Positions 44,918-56,951 of a stretch of DNA of 64,000 nt are shown in pieces. Under the pieces are notes generated by a model, which saw only the letters and a list, made by a program, of their open reading frames with translations, did not search any database and had not been told where the DNA came from. Origin of the DNA: Aquilaria yunnanensis (lineage: Eukaryota > Streptophyta > Magnoliopsida > Malvales > Thymelaeaceae); NCBI GenBank assembly GCA_039654915.1, contig CM077594.1:87186893-87250892 (forward strand), read 5' to 3'. The stretch's first letter is position 1, and each line of letters begins with the position of its first letter. A program made the translations under genes and the position numbers.

Positions 44918-45430
44918 AGTAAATTCAGAATATGTAATAATTAGATGAGTTATTTAAATTATCTATTTTCTTTCTGTAAATCATGTCTTGTTCAGTAACT
45001 GCTTTGTATTAAATTTAGAACTAACTATCAACATCTTAACAAAGTTTTAAAACCAATTTAGAAAAATAAAAAGTTTGAGGACTTAAATAGAAAAATAGAA
45101 CAAGTTTAAGGATGATAAAATGCGTCATCTTTCACAATAATTTTACAAGAATTGCTTCATTTTCAAATTTGTGAGATGGTGTAAGAATAGGTATTGCAGT
45201 GGTGGAATCAACTGTTAGATGATATGAGCCCTGAATTGTTGGCTTTGAGAATGTGTTTTATGTTGGCTGATAAGACCTTGTAGATGTTGAAAGTAATTAA
45301 AAGGAATAGTGACCAATACTTTTCTAAAATTTAATGTATTTATGTGTAAGCTTTTTAAATTCATGGTATTATGTATCTATTTAGGAATATAGTTGGATAG
45401 TTCATTTTCTAATTAAGGTTGAAATTTTTG
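44918..45430. other. upstream part of second F-box duplicated unit
   Basis: From about 44985 matches 27245-27665 (TACTGCCTTGTATTAAATTT-like start). No gene. Confidence 0.6.
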
Positions 45431-47484
45431 GAAAAGAAATGAAAAGTGTTTGTTTGATGTATGTTTTTTTTTTTAACTTATGAACTACTTGGAGGACACA
45501 CCTAAAGATGTTTGTAATGTGTATAATTTTTTTTTTTTAAAAAACATGTATTTTTAAGATTTTTACATAATCACTCCATCAGGAGCTAGAAAGTAAGCAT
45601 GCAATTGAAAGTAATGAAGAATAAATAGAATTGAAACTTGCTACTTAAAAGACCTGCTAAAACTGAGTTTTGGGATCTGTTTGATTAAGAACAGGTGTAT
45701 GCTCCTAGAACAAATTGAGAAAATGCTCACAGTGGAGCTTCTCATTTTCTATGTTTCATCAGTTTCATCATTGTTTGACAAAGATTTTTTAGCTGTAATT
45801 GGATTATAGATTAAATAAAAAAGTAAGCCCGCAATACTCGAGGAATCGCCTTTCCACTTCTTGTAAAACAATTCAGATGTTGTCGAAGAATTGGATAAGT
45901 GGAATCGAATGCAAAGAGGGAAGTGTAAGTTCCATTCCTCCTCAATTAATATTGTCAACAGTGTATAGGGGGCTTTTCGTTTTAAATTAAATTAGTTGCA
46001 TTATTTTTCATTATTCTTATATAAAATGATTATTTTATTCAAGTTATTAATTTATTGAAAGATTATTCTTTAACAAGTTCAAAATGTAATTTCAAAGTAT
46101 CTTTATAAAAATAAAGCATTTTTATTAATTTTTTAACTTATTCAATCTAAAAAAGGAAAATTAATTAAAAATATTTTATTTTAGGAAAGAACATTCTAAA
46201 ATCATTTTTTTTTGAACTTCTTAAAATTTCAATAAATTTAGAATTTAAATAAATAATTAATCATTTTAGACAAGATGAATGCATAATACTTCAACCAATT
46301 AAATTTAAAACTAACAGCTCCTACATTGGTGGTAAAAATATATGCCTATAATGAATTTGAAGAAAGAAATTTGACAAATTGGATTTTGGATCTTGATTGG
46401 GTCTAGAAATGTTACTGGGAGGGTTCAATGTGAGGCTAGCTAAACTTGTGCAATCACCTTGAGTAAAGGGGTTATATTATCTTCTTGTTATATATTTTTA
46501 TGTATATTTCCAATAACATATGCACATTAATAGTTAAGAAAATAAAAATGAAAATAAAAATTCATGTAGCAAAATAATATATGATAATTTATATTATATT
46601 GTGACTTTATTTTGAGATAAAGTTCTATTGAAATATAGATATGCTAATCGGCGAGTGGTGTGGATAAGTTGAGTAAGATTAGTTAAACTCATACATCTCA
46701 CAATACTTTTCTGGTGAGAGGGGAAGGTTAGATTTAGGTGGCTGGGTTCAAGGCATATAGGCGTAGGTAAGATATTTTTTTACATCTCTAATTATGTTAT
46801 TTATATAAATATAAATTTTCATTTTTTAATTCAAATGGTTGCATATAATCTCAAGATTCGCACTAGTGCCAATTTTTTTATTTAGTTGTGGTGAATAAAG
46901 TTTTTGCTAATTATTTCACTTAAACCAGTTATTATGTTATTTCTCATTCGCGTTTTTTGTCCCGTGACAATATCAGGTGCTGGAACTAGATTTAGTATGT
47001 AAATACAAAATTTTTATATATAAAAGAGAAGTAATTGAAAACTTATAGTTTCCGAGTATAATTTTTTAAATTTTTTTGGTAAGTAATAATATGGGTAAAT
47101 TTAAGCCAATGTTATATACAAAAAGTAAAATAAATAAAAGCACATGGCACACATTGAGGAATATGGTAGTTTCCACCTTTATTCGTGATGCTAGTGAAAG
47201 AGAAGCTGGATTCAGAGATGAATTTTCTTTTTCATATCTAATGTTAACAAAAAAAAAAACCATATTATTATCAATTATAGATGGACATTACGTCTTAACA
47301 CTTGTCTCAAGATAATTGTTCATTAGAAACATAATTATTTTATTTCCTAAATAAAACATTCTATCTCCATCCTCAAATTTACTATTAGTTTATAGCGTAC
47401 TTTTTCAGTTTTTTTTTTCTGAATTTATAAATGAAATCCATCTGTAAAACACTATTTCAGATGTCGCAATAATTTACAAGGTAA
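45431..47484. other. AT-rich intergenic, nothing recognised
   Basis: Two kilobases of AT-rich DNA with only short chance frames (for example 47076-47315). No element ends found. Confidence 0.45.
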
Positions 47485-48380
47485 ATAAAAATATTAGGCA
47501 AAAGGACTTGAACTTGATTGAAAAGTGGTTTTGTACGCCCTTTTGCATTGAGAATTCGACTTGGCGAGTTGTAGAGATGTCAATGTGGTGGGTTTGGATA
47601 GAGCTGTGCAATTATAGAACTCATCCTGTGATATAATCCATACAACCTGAATTCTACCCGTAACCCATATTGGGTATGGTTTTCTAAATCTGTATTCTCC
47701 CTGTGTAATGGCGGTTTTCAACCTGCAAACCTTACAAATTATTACATATGAGATTAAAAGAAATATATATGAGACTAAGAGTAATCTAACATGTAAACCA
47801 CAATAAATTTCTCACACAAAAATAACAAATATGTTTAAACGAAAAAAAAATAGTAAATATGCCTAAACAACAATTAATTTGAGTAATACAATCATCATTA
47901 ATACCGATGAGTCAAATACAAATAAATACAAACTTTGACTGTCAAGGAAACATACAGATAGCATTGCTACGACAGAAGAAAAAATAAGTAGAAGGATAAG
48001 AAACAAGACAAAGAAAATTGAAGCATGGAAAACAAACACGAAACTTAATTAATATTCAACAACAAAATTGGGCATAGGCCACAACACAAGATTTTTTTAA
48101 CTATTTCTGTCTCTTGAAACAAGTTCTACGGACTTTCACAGCAAGGAAGCTGACATAACACATTAAATCTCTACAGCTTGAAAATACGTACAGCTCGAAG
48201 GTTACAACAAAACACAAAGCTCGAAGACCAAACAAAAAATAAAACAGTGGCATGATATGACCTCAACTCCTCAAGTAAATCACTAACGTCAATAAAAATA
48301 TTTGTCAAAAGGACCTTGATTAAGAAGGCTGGTTTTGTACGCCCCTCTGCATTGAAAATTCGACTTGGTGGGTGGGTTTA
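47485..48380. repeat. direct repeat pair about 806 bp apart
   Basis: 47485-47580 and 48291-48380 share GGTTTTGTACGCCC, TGCATTGARAATTCGACTTGG and flanking words at roughly 75-80% identity by eye. The frames within are unrelated to known proteins. Might be diverged terminal repeats of a lost element, but no PBS or TG..CA ends were seen. Confidence 0.45.
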
Positions 48381-49142
48381 GATATATACCTCTTTTCTCA
48401 TGTATCATAAGTTGAGGGTTTTCGCACATAGCAATGTTTACAGCAATCGGTGTGGGGTTTGGCAAGAGGTTGGATTGCCAGTCAGAGTTCACATGGTTAT
48501 CCTTAGAATTCAAATGTAAAGACTTTTTGGTATGATTTTGATGGATAACTTGAGAGATTGAAAGAGATAATTCTGAACCAACTTGTATGAATAGCTCTTT
48601 CATTTGTTTTTCTATATATTTGGTTGCTTGGATTTTCAATTTTGGTCGTTGATAATCTTATACGAAGGTTGGAGCCATAGTAAATGCTAATGGTTGCCGT
48701 GGGGTTGGCTGCATTTGGCATTGTTTTAGTTTTGGCAAAGACTATAAGGCTCATAAGGGATATGCTTCCTAGATATCAAATAAAAATGGATGTTTCAGTG
48801 TCCGTGGGCATTGAAATAGTGTAATCCATGTTGTGTAACATGCATGCCACTTTACTAGCCAAACTTTTGGTGTACGTAATTTTAATTTTGTGTTGATCAG
48901 ATTATGAATTTTGAATTGATTTCATACTCCCTTGAAACAAAAGTTTTATTGACTACTTTTTGTTAATAGAGTGTTAAAAAATCATAGTGTAAGATTATAT
49001 GAATTTAATATTAAAAATACTAAGTATGTCATGTGTTGTCTCCATAATTCACTTGTTATATGAAATGTCTACAATATTCTTTGATATTATTTCTTGCACC
49101 CAACAATACCAGCTCAATTCTCCAAATTCATATTCAATATCC
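48381..49142. other. intergenic, nothing recognised
   Basis: No supported gene or element; left flank of the B3-like fragment. Confidence 0.4.
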
Positions 49143-49394
49143 ATGGTCGCACTCTTCACTAAGGACTTCAATGACATCAACGTAAAGAAGCGCTTGGTAG
49201 TTCCCATTGATGTTCTGCCTCATTTCAGCATCCCAAAAGGAGCTCATTCCTTAGTTTTAGGGCTCAAGGACTTTGATGGAGAAGTCTCGAGACTTGAATG
49301 GGCCGGGTTGAAGGAAAGAATTAACCCACGTGATGTTAAAAGGAAAAGTAAAGATTCAAAGTGGCTTATTCGTATACATCATAAAAATTTTTAA
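49143..49394 (+). pseudogene. B3-domain-like gene fragment
   Basis: From the ATG at 49143 the frame reads MVALFTKDFNDINVKKRLVV and continues PIDVLPHF, GAHSLVLGLKDFDGEVSRLEW. This resembles the start of a plant B3 DNA-binding domain (F.K.L...DV..RL.VP......LP, then D..G..W). A full B3 domain is about 100 residues and continues past the WxF position with a conserved second half that is not visible here; the frame ends in basic non-family sequence at 49394. No promoter or other exons found. The family call is by eye and uncertain. Confidence 0.45.
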
Positions 49395-49400
49395 AATCAA

Positions 49401-49713
49401 GGAGTAGCTCAGTTCAAATTAATTGAATTAATTGTCCTTCATCAAATGCGGGTTCGAGCAAGTCAGAAACGGGTCATGAGGATCCACTATAGTCCTTGCA
49501 AAAATGGATTGGACTTTCATCTTATTTACATCAATATACCACTCCTCTCGATCCTTTACTCTCGAGCCTGCATCAGGACCATTGACATAAGTAAGACAAC
49601 AAAGCAACCTATTTTTACAAATACGCACGTGCATCCTCTTGACCCATTACCGCTTCGCTCTCAACCCATGCTTAATGAAAGTAATTTAATTCAATTAATT
49701 TGAACCAAACTCC
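49401..49713. mobile_element. fold-back element of two inverted SINE-like halves
   Basis: The two ends match inversely over about 135 bp (GGAGTAGCTCAGTTCAAATT left; GGAGTTTGGTTCAAATT read in from the right), with a central loop near 49550-49575. The left half contains tRNA-like Pol III motifs: TAGCTCAGTTC (49405, box A-like) and GGTTCGAGC (49451, box B-like) about 46 bases apart. Could be a head-to-head SINE dimer or a fold-back MITE. No A-tail was resolved. Confidence 0.5.
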
Positions 49714-49719
49714 TCCTAA

Positions 49720-50575
49720 TAGATTATTCATCTAAGTAATATAGATTTTTAAATAAAATTAATTTTATATAAGAAAATATAAAAATAAAAATAAATTATT
49801 TTAAATTTAGTTGACTTAAATTAAAATAAATTGGATAAGATGATAAATTTTATTAGAAGAAAATTAAAATGCATATTTCAAATTAATAACAGTAAGATTT
49901 ATGCTGCATGTGTAACTCATTACGGTAAAGTGGAGGCTGGAGTACGTAATTTATGTAGGAGTTAAAAGGGACTCCATGTAATATTTTGAAAAGTTTGAGG
50001 ATTAATAAATGAATTTAAATTTAGTCGGATCGGTTCTTCTCCTATTATTAAAAATGCAATAATTTCAAGTTTATTTTTTTTAACTACAATTAATATAATT
50101 TTTGTATTAATATTTTATTTACATGATAATCACATGGACAATATTCTTCTTATAAAGTAACCAATCTATAATCTATAATCTATAAGGTACATTGGCCAAA
50201 TGGCTTTTTCATAATTAAAAAAAAATTAATATTAATTTTCAGAGTGACACATGTACTTCAAAAATGATTTTGAAGTAACACCCAGTGATTTTCGGTTATA
50301 CCCCTAGTTACTTATACGTGTCAAGTAAGGATTGGTTGTTAGTTTGACTTCGGTGGTTAAAATTTTTTTATATTTTAAATTATCAGTTTTTGGACATGAC
50401 ATGTGTCTGCCTAATGTAAAATTTTAATTTCTTTATTTCTCCACAAAAATGTACTATAAAGCCACGTGTAATAATTATTCTTACAATTTCCTTGAAAAAG
50501 CATTTCTAGGCTATGAAAAACCATTAACCCCCACGTTCTCCCACGATCCTATTTTAAAATTATTTTTAAAAAATA
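49720..50575. other. AT-rich intergenic, nothing recognised
   Basis: No gene; ATCTATAATCTATAATCTATA at about 50164-50184 is a short triplicated word. Confidence 0.4.
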
Positions 50576-50791
50576 TACTCCATTCGTATCATAAAACCTG
50601 TCATTATTGATGTTGCACGTAAGTTAAGACCTCTATACTTTTTACTTTCTGCTTTTAATATAAAACTATTAGTTTATTTATTTTTATATAAAGTACACGT
50701 ACTTATCTAAAAAAAATTACCAACATTTATACTTTTACTGGGTCCTACGTACGTTTACTCTTTAATTTTCTCAACTTCTCTCATTTTAAGG

Positions 50792-50827
<36 letters not shown>

Positions 50828-50918
50828 GTTACCTTATTTGAAAAGATAAGAATGAGATAATTATTTTAAAACTGCTAAAAAAGGAATAAAGGCCAAATAT
50901 TATGAAACGGAGGGAGTA
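50576..50918. mobile_element. Stowaway-like MITE, 343 bp
   Basis: TACTCCATTCGTATCATAAA at the left, ATATTATGAAACGGAGGGAGTA at the right in inverse, with TA at the flanks. Contains an (AAT)n run at about 50798-50826. No coding. Confidence 0.7.
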
Positions 50919-52700
50919 ATTGTTTCCCATATATCCGCTTCAACCTAGGTCATTTTGTTGTTACCAAAAGTTTTGGGCTGATGCAACCTCGAACATTGCA
51001 ATTTTACTTTTTCACTTTACATTTTCTAAACAAAATTCTCACCTTCTTGTGCCAACTTTGAAGCAAGAACCTGTTCTTTTCCACCTGCAGCAGTGCATCA
51101 ATGTCCCTTCTCCACATCCATCACTTACAAGGTTAAAATTTTTGAAATTTCACTATCATCAGATATTTGTTTCTAGGTTAATATAATTTATTTCTATTTG
51201 ATGCTAACCCAGAAAATTGAAGCACTAAGGGAAAAAAACCCTGTTTTACACTGGCAAACAAATACCAAATACTACAAGTTTTCTTCATGTCATGCACTAT
51301 GTTGTAATGTTATTGCAAAACAAACAATACTATATCTTATTAACATTTTCAATTTTTTATTTCCTCCTCACATAGAAAACTGTAGCAAAAACCACTGCAC
51401 TAGGAGTTACAGGATGGAGAGAATCAAATCTCAACACAGGTATTTTGATTGATATTTGCAATCAAGCTTTTCAGTATACTTATCTAAACTCCTTTTATTA
51501 GAATTTCCTATTTACTGAAACAAATATTTTCCTATTTCCTATTGACACACAAAATTGTACCAGAAACCATTGTAGTAGGAAGCAGTAATAAATTTCAAGT
51601 TCAAAAAGGTGAACCATCCTACTTCTATTTTGTTTTAGTCACCTCTTTGTCCGTAAAAAAATTATAAATAACTATAATCTTAGGAGGGCTATCCCTCTTT
51701 GTTAACAAGGCAATCTTAGAAGCAACATTTCAAATCCCAGTTTTCAGGTCTGAATTTGATTATTTTTGGTTTAATTGGTTCTTGTACACAAAAAAAAAAA
51801 AAAAAAAAAAAGGTTCCTAAATCCATTTTAATGAAGTAGCAGATTCTTTTCTATATTAACAACACAATAACAGATGCCATTGTGCAACAATGAATTTATC
51901 ACACGTAGAAGATAAAACATAATAATAAATTTTCTGTTCTACAATATTTTCAAATAAATTAATACCCTAACTTCAATTTTTCCATTCTCACAACAGGCAG
52001 AGAAGCAGCAAATGAAAAGTGTGGCAAGTCACATATCTTTTCATGTCATTCAACATCTTTCTATCGCTATCTTTTGTGTTGCTTGCTCTATGTAGAGAAC
52101 TAAGTGGCTTAAAATGGTTATCTAGAATAAATAGGTTTAGATCAGGTCAAAACAAAACACTACTTATGACTAGATACATTTTGGTTCTTAGTAAGAGTGT
52201 TTAATACCGAAGTTTGACGTATACTTTAGAAGAGAACAATAAGTGTTACACAGAAAGTGCATGTACCCACAGTAACAAGTACAACCCATGATTCGGTCAA
52301 GAATAGGTTTTCAGGCATACTATGCTGCTATGATTTCCCATTAGTTTTAGCTTCTCTTTCTGAATCATTCATTATACTCATCCAATTTTGCATACCTTAG
52401 AAAAATGAAATAAAAAAAATTAGTTAGTCCAATGTAGATGCTACACAAACTTAAGAAAAAAAAAAACAAGAGGAAGAACTATGGTAAATTACTTTTTCTA
52501 AGAAATCGCGGAAGCTGACACATCATGGAACCGAGCACTTTTGGCAGTAGAACAACCGACACAGATAGAGCCGATCGCCTCCCAATGATATCATAAATAT
52601 AGCATTAGGAAAGGAAGGAAGGATGGAATTCGGTTCAAGGCTGGATCAAATACAGATACATTAGCCGTCCACCATTATCAATAAAAAAACTATGAAAACT
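50919..52700. other. intergenic, nothing recognised
   Basis: A diverged phrase (AAAACTGTAGCAAAAACCACTG near 51380; AAATTGTACCAGAAACCATTG near 51550) appears twice about 175 bp apart. A 22-base poly-A run occupies 51790-51811. No gene supported. Confidence 0.4.
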
Positions 52701-53290
52701 TTCATCTTTCTCATAAAACAAAATTTCCTCAAAAACTTTGAAAGGAGATCTACAAAAACCTACATAGTTTCCAGTGAAAAACGGTTTAGAGCAACTTACT
52801 CAAGTGTTTAAGACATTCTATCAGCTAGGGCTTTAAAAACTGAAGCTAAAACTCACAATGGTGGCAGTGGTCCTATTATCAACGACAAAAGATGGAATGT
52901 ATTGAAAGCTGGAACAAACTCCCATGGATTTTTCCTGAACCTATACAAATTGTTCCAGACTTAGAAAAAAATTCCTCAAACATTGAATGTTGGATCTACA
53001 AAAAACAGTGGGTAATTTGACAAAATTGGTTAGAGAAAGTTATAGAGGAATAAAAACGAAACTTAAAAATGTAAGGATTGTAAAAATATGGAAAAAAAAA
53101 AATCTAGTTGATGGCGGCGCTGCCACCGGAAAACTCATAAGAGAGGTGGCGGTCGGCCGGGAAATTCATAACCACGGTGTCGCAACTGTAGGGAAATTCA
53201 ACTGGTGGTCGGCATCACCACCCAACCCAGAAAATGGCAACTCCATTCTAGAGAGAATGGGGAGCTAGGGAGATAGAAGAGAAAGAGAGA
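52701..53290. other. probable transposon remnant, GC-rich end
   Basis: Two related phrases (CCTCAAAAACTTTGAAAGGAG near 52730; CCTCAAACATTGAATGTTGG near 52975) lead into a GC-rich block 53107-53270. A 93-residue frame at 52987-53268 is open but matches no family I know and looks like repeat filler. Confidence 0.3.
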
Positions 53291-54856
53291 GAGACAAACC
53301 AAAATGACGGGCTTTAGGTTAGGGAAACTATTTATTGTATGCTAAATGACAACTTTACTCCTTTGACTCTGTTTAGTTCCTCTTTAGCGCCTTTAACATC
53401 ATCTCCAACCTTACGACATTTACAATTTTTGTACTCCTTTAAGTTTATTTCACATTTTGGTTGTCCATGGAGCCAAATTGGAAAAAAATTTTTCCCTTTT
53501 TTAATTGGAAAATTATGCCACTTTTGTTTAATTCCGTTGGCGCTATTTTAATGCTTTCAAAATATTTAGACTTGATACTTTTCCCAACAAAAAAAAATTA
53601 TTTCTTTGGGTTTTCCCATATTTTTTCCCAAAATTTTTTTATCTTCAGTCTATTTCTTTTTTTTTCCCTGCTTTATTTTTTTTCTTTTGATTCGGATAAA
53701 CTTAATTCAAAGTTTGCCTTTTAATTTTATTTTAAAAATGATATTAGTTTAATAACGATGTATTTTAAAGTAGGTGTAAATTTTTTAATTTATATAGGCT
53801 TGATTTAAGCACAAATTTATTTATTCAAAATACAACATTTGACCATTGATAGTAGGAAAATAATTACATTTACATTTAATGTAGAATATTTAAATCATTT
53901 TCACCAATTAAATTTTTTTTTTTATGATTTACAATTTTTTTATACCAATTTTACAAAACAATAAATAAAAAATACAAACTTTAAACAAACTATTCCAAAT
54001 ACGGTACTTTAATCTCTAAAATGGCAAAATTTATTGATTGAATATTGATTTATTCTTTTGCTGCACTTTTTCATAGCACTTTTAAACAAATTTACATTGA
54101 TTTCACATACAAAATTATTTATTTTTCATTATTTAGACATAATATTCTATGATAGAGCCATTACCTGTTGAGATTATTGTCATAAATATATCAAAATTTT
54201 ACATCTGTAACTATAAGCATAAGGAAATCTTGCTTCTATCCATTGCGCATTTGCGCCTATACTTGCCCAATGATAATTATGTCACTAGGTGTTTCACAGG
54301 TACTTTGGAGATGGTTTGAAAACCGAGCTTCCCGTAGATTCAACAATTTATACATCCTAATCACCTCATTGTTGTGTTTGTCTATAGCCTTACCCAATAC
54401 TTCAATGTTGGATTATATACCGAGGAATTGTACTTGATTCATATTTTATCCACTCATAGGATCCTTGTAACTAAGTATGTTTATGTTATCTTTCAAACAT
54501 TTTTTTATGAATAACTATCCCGTCTGTTAGACGGGTTATGAAACTTGTTCTACATAAATTTTTTCATATACCTAGTTTAAGAAACCATTAATAAAATGCT
54601 TATTTTTTATAGAAAAAATATTTTTGTAAGCGGTTTTTAAGGCTTGCTAAAGTATATTATTTCAATTAGTTGCATATTGAGTAAAGAATCACCAAGTACA
54701 TGAAAATACTAAAAAAATCTCTTGCACACGTTTGAAAGTTGAAAGAGTTAAGTATTCTGATCAACCAAGTTCAGGGGCTACATTTGCAACTAAACCTTTT
54801 TTATAGTGGCTGAAGTGGCTTCTTCTGTTTATCTTATGTTTAGAGACCAATAACAC
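53291..54856. other. AT-rich intergenic, nothing recognised
   Basis: Very AT-rich with long T tracts. A short perfect-stem hairpin CCGTCTGTTAGACGG lies near 54521. No gene. Confidence 0.4.
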
Positions 54857-55193
54857 CCAATTCATTTTAACTTAAGTCAATTAACTTTAAAATTACTTAT
54901 TTTTATTCCTACATCTTGTTTACCTGAAACCAATTTTATTTAAAAGATAATGTTATTTAATTATAATAATCCATTGAAAATATAATTTTTGTAATCGTAC
55001 TAAATTTTTATGAATTTTTTTAGTTTAAGACATTAAAAATAAAAAATTCATAAAAATTTAATAGAATTATGAAAATTTACTTTCAAATGGATTATTGCAT
55101 CTAAATAATATTGGCTTTCAAATAAAAATAGTTTCAGAGAAAAAAGATATAAAAGTAAAAATAAGTCAGTTGACTTAAGTTAAAATGAATTGG
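54857..55193. mobile_element. fold-back MITE, about 337 bp
   Basis: The halves are inverse copies over about 165 bp each (CCAATTCATTTTAACTTAAG at the left and its inverse at 55174-55193), meeting near 55025. Both sides are flanked by a direct repeat TATGTT(T/A)AGAGACCAA (54835-54850 and 55204-55219). Transcripts would form a long hairpin. Confidence 0.7.
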
Positions 55194-55272
55194 CCCATAT
55201 TTTTATGTTAAGAGACCAAAGTCAGGCGGAAAGATAGTGTTAAGGACCGCGGTTGCTTTCAACCCAAACATA

Positions 55273-55512
55273 GTGCTCCTTCGTCCAAGATTCTTTATAC
55301 CATATCAGTTATTTTTAATCTTAAATTTGACTTAAAATTTATTTATATTAATATTTATTCAAAAATTTTAAAATTTACATTTAGAAATTAGGAGACTTAT
55401 AGATTTTTAATATAAGTTTTCTAAAAATTTTTAGCAAATATTAATATAGATAAATTTAAGTCAAACTTAAGTAAAAAAGTAAAATGGTGCAAATAACCTG
55501 GGTTGGAGGAAT
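55273..55512. mobile_element. Stowaway-like MITE, about 240 bp
   Basis: Left TGCTCCTTCGTCCAAGATTC, right inverse of ATTCCTCCAACCCAGGTTAT; inverted homology extends inward (GACTTAAAATTTATTTATAT against its inverse). AT-rich, non-coding. Confidence 0.6.
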
Positions 55513-56619
55513 ATATATATATATTTAGGGTATTTTTACAACTATTCAAAGTTTAAGAAATTAGTTTTAATTAAATTTAATCTAATTTAAAATGGTTTAT
55601 TTTTTTATTTTATATCTTTTCTGTATGAAATTAATTTCATTAGAAAGTCAATAGTATATAGGTTTGATAATCCAGTAGAAATAAAATTTTTATAATGTTA
55701 TTAAGAGATCTTTTTCACAAGGAGAGGATGTATGTTCTACAGTACTTCTACTGTAGCGTAGAGTTTCCATTAAGCAATACACCCTTCTCTTTGATCATTA
55801 CTGACTTCACTTAACCATTAGAAGACCTTTCTTCGACACCCTGAGTGAAGCCCCCTAACCTTATCTTTGGCTTCAGCCTCCAAGTGCAATTGTTTTTAGG
55901 AGTCTCGAGCGCCCCACCGAGTACTTTAGACATCAAAACTTAATTCAAATAAATTAAATCCTTCAATTATTCTAACAATATTCTTCCTCAGGGATGATAA
56001 TTATTCATATATATGAAATTCGAAGACATAATTATTTTAATGTTTCAGATAAATCAATCTACAAACAGAGTGTTACTTTGCTAACATTAAATGTTACTTC
56101 AATTAATCCATAAAGATAACCAGTATCTAAATTTAATTTATGAACTTTTGCTCGGTTGCTGTAATTTGTAGTCACAAGAAAAACAATATATAGCAACAAA
56201 ACGTACAGCAAAACAGTATCTAAAGAATGATTGCTTCTTTTTCTCAAAACGAAAACGAAGATAACAAATACAAAAATTGCCGTACGGAATCTTGGGCAAC
56301 CAAAATCGGCCCCTATTTTATTTGAGGTTTTGATCCAAAATTCCATAATTCTAGATCTCGTTTAAATAACAAAACTTATTTTGAATAATTTAATGTAAAA
56401 CGTTGTTGATATCACTTATTGCAATTGATTCTTTAATGAAATAGTTATACTCAGACAATCATTTATGTTAAATCATTAAGGGAAAATCAAAAGTAGTGCC
56501 GAAAGCATTCCTGAATCCGTTTAAATATTTTAGAGCATGGATTTTGCGATTTGTCTTCTTCCAAATCCATGTATATGTCTTCCTCTTTTGTTCTCTCTAA
56601 CCATCATTCCCACACAGGT
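55513..56619. other. intergenic, nothing recognised
   Basis: 55720-55920 is less AT-rich and could be LTR debris, but no ends were found. No gene. Confidence 0.35.
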
Positions 56620-56950
56620 GCCCCCAAATTAATAGCTAAAACTATCAATGGTAATTAATTGTTGACCTGGATCTCTATTTTATAAACTAGGGTGAACTAA
56701 GAGTTTAAGAAAGAGGAATGAAGCCCACATAGAGGCTTTCAGTTAATAAAGGAATCCAATTAGGGGATGATTCCTACTGAATGTCAATGGGAATCAGATA
56801 TTAATGACAAATATAAATAGGGACCCCCACAGCTTGCAAATACACTCACTTCCCCTAGAGACACTTTCTAGGCCATGACGCTGTCTTTGGTCACATATCC
56901 AGGTCCTAGTTCACCTTGGTTCACAAATTGGACATCCGAATCAACCACTC
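56620..56950. other. possible copia-type LTR debris
   Basis: Phrase ATGACAAATATAAATAGGGACCCCC at about 56800-56825 looks like a U3 TATA region followed by a copia-type R/U5 start. No LTR ends or partner, so only a suggestion. Confidence 0.25.
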
Positions 56951-56951
56951 T

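Noticed and set aside
49401..49470. Possible tRNA gene (TAGCTCAGT and GGTTCGA motifs)
   Set aside because: No acceptor or anticodon stem can be folded; better read as a SINE-like half of an inverted element.
52987..53268. 93-residue plus-strand frame
   Set aside because: No family resemblance; it sits in what looks like transposon debris with repeated phrases and no promoter context.
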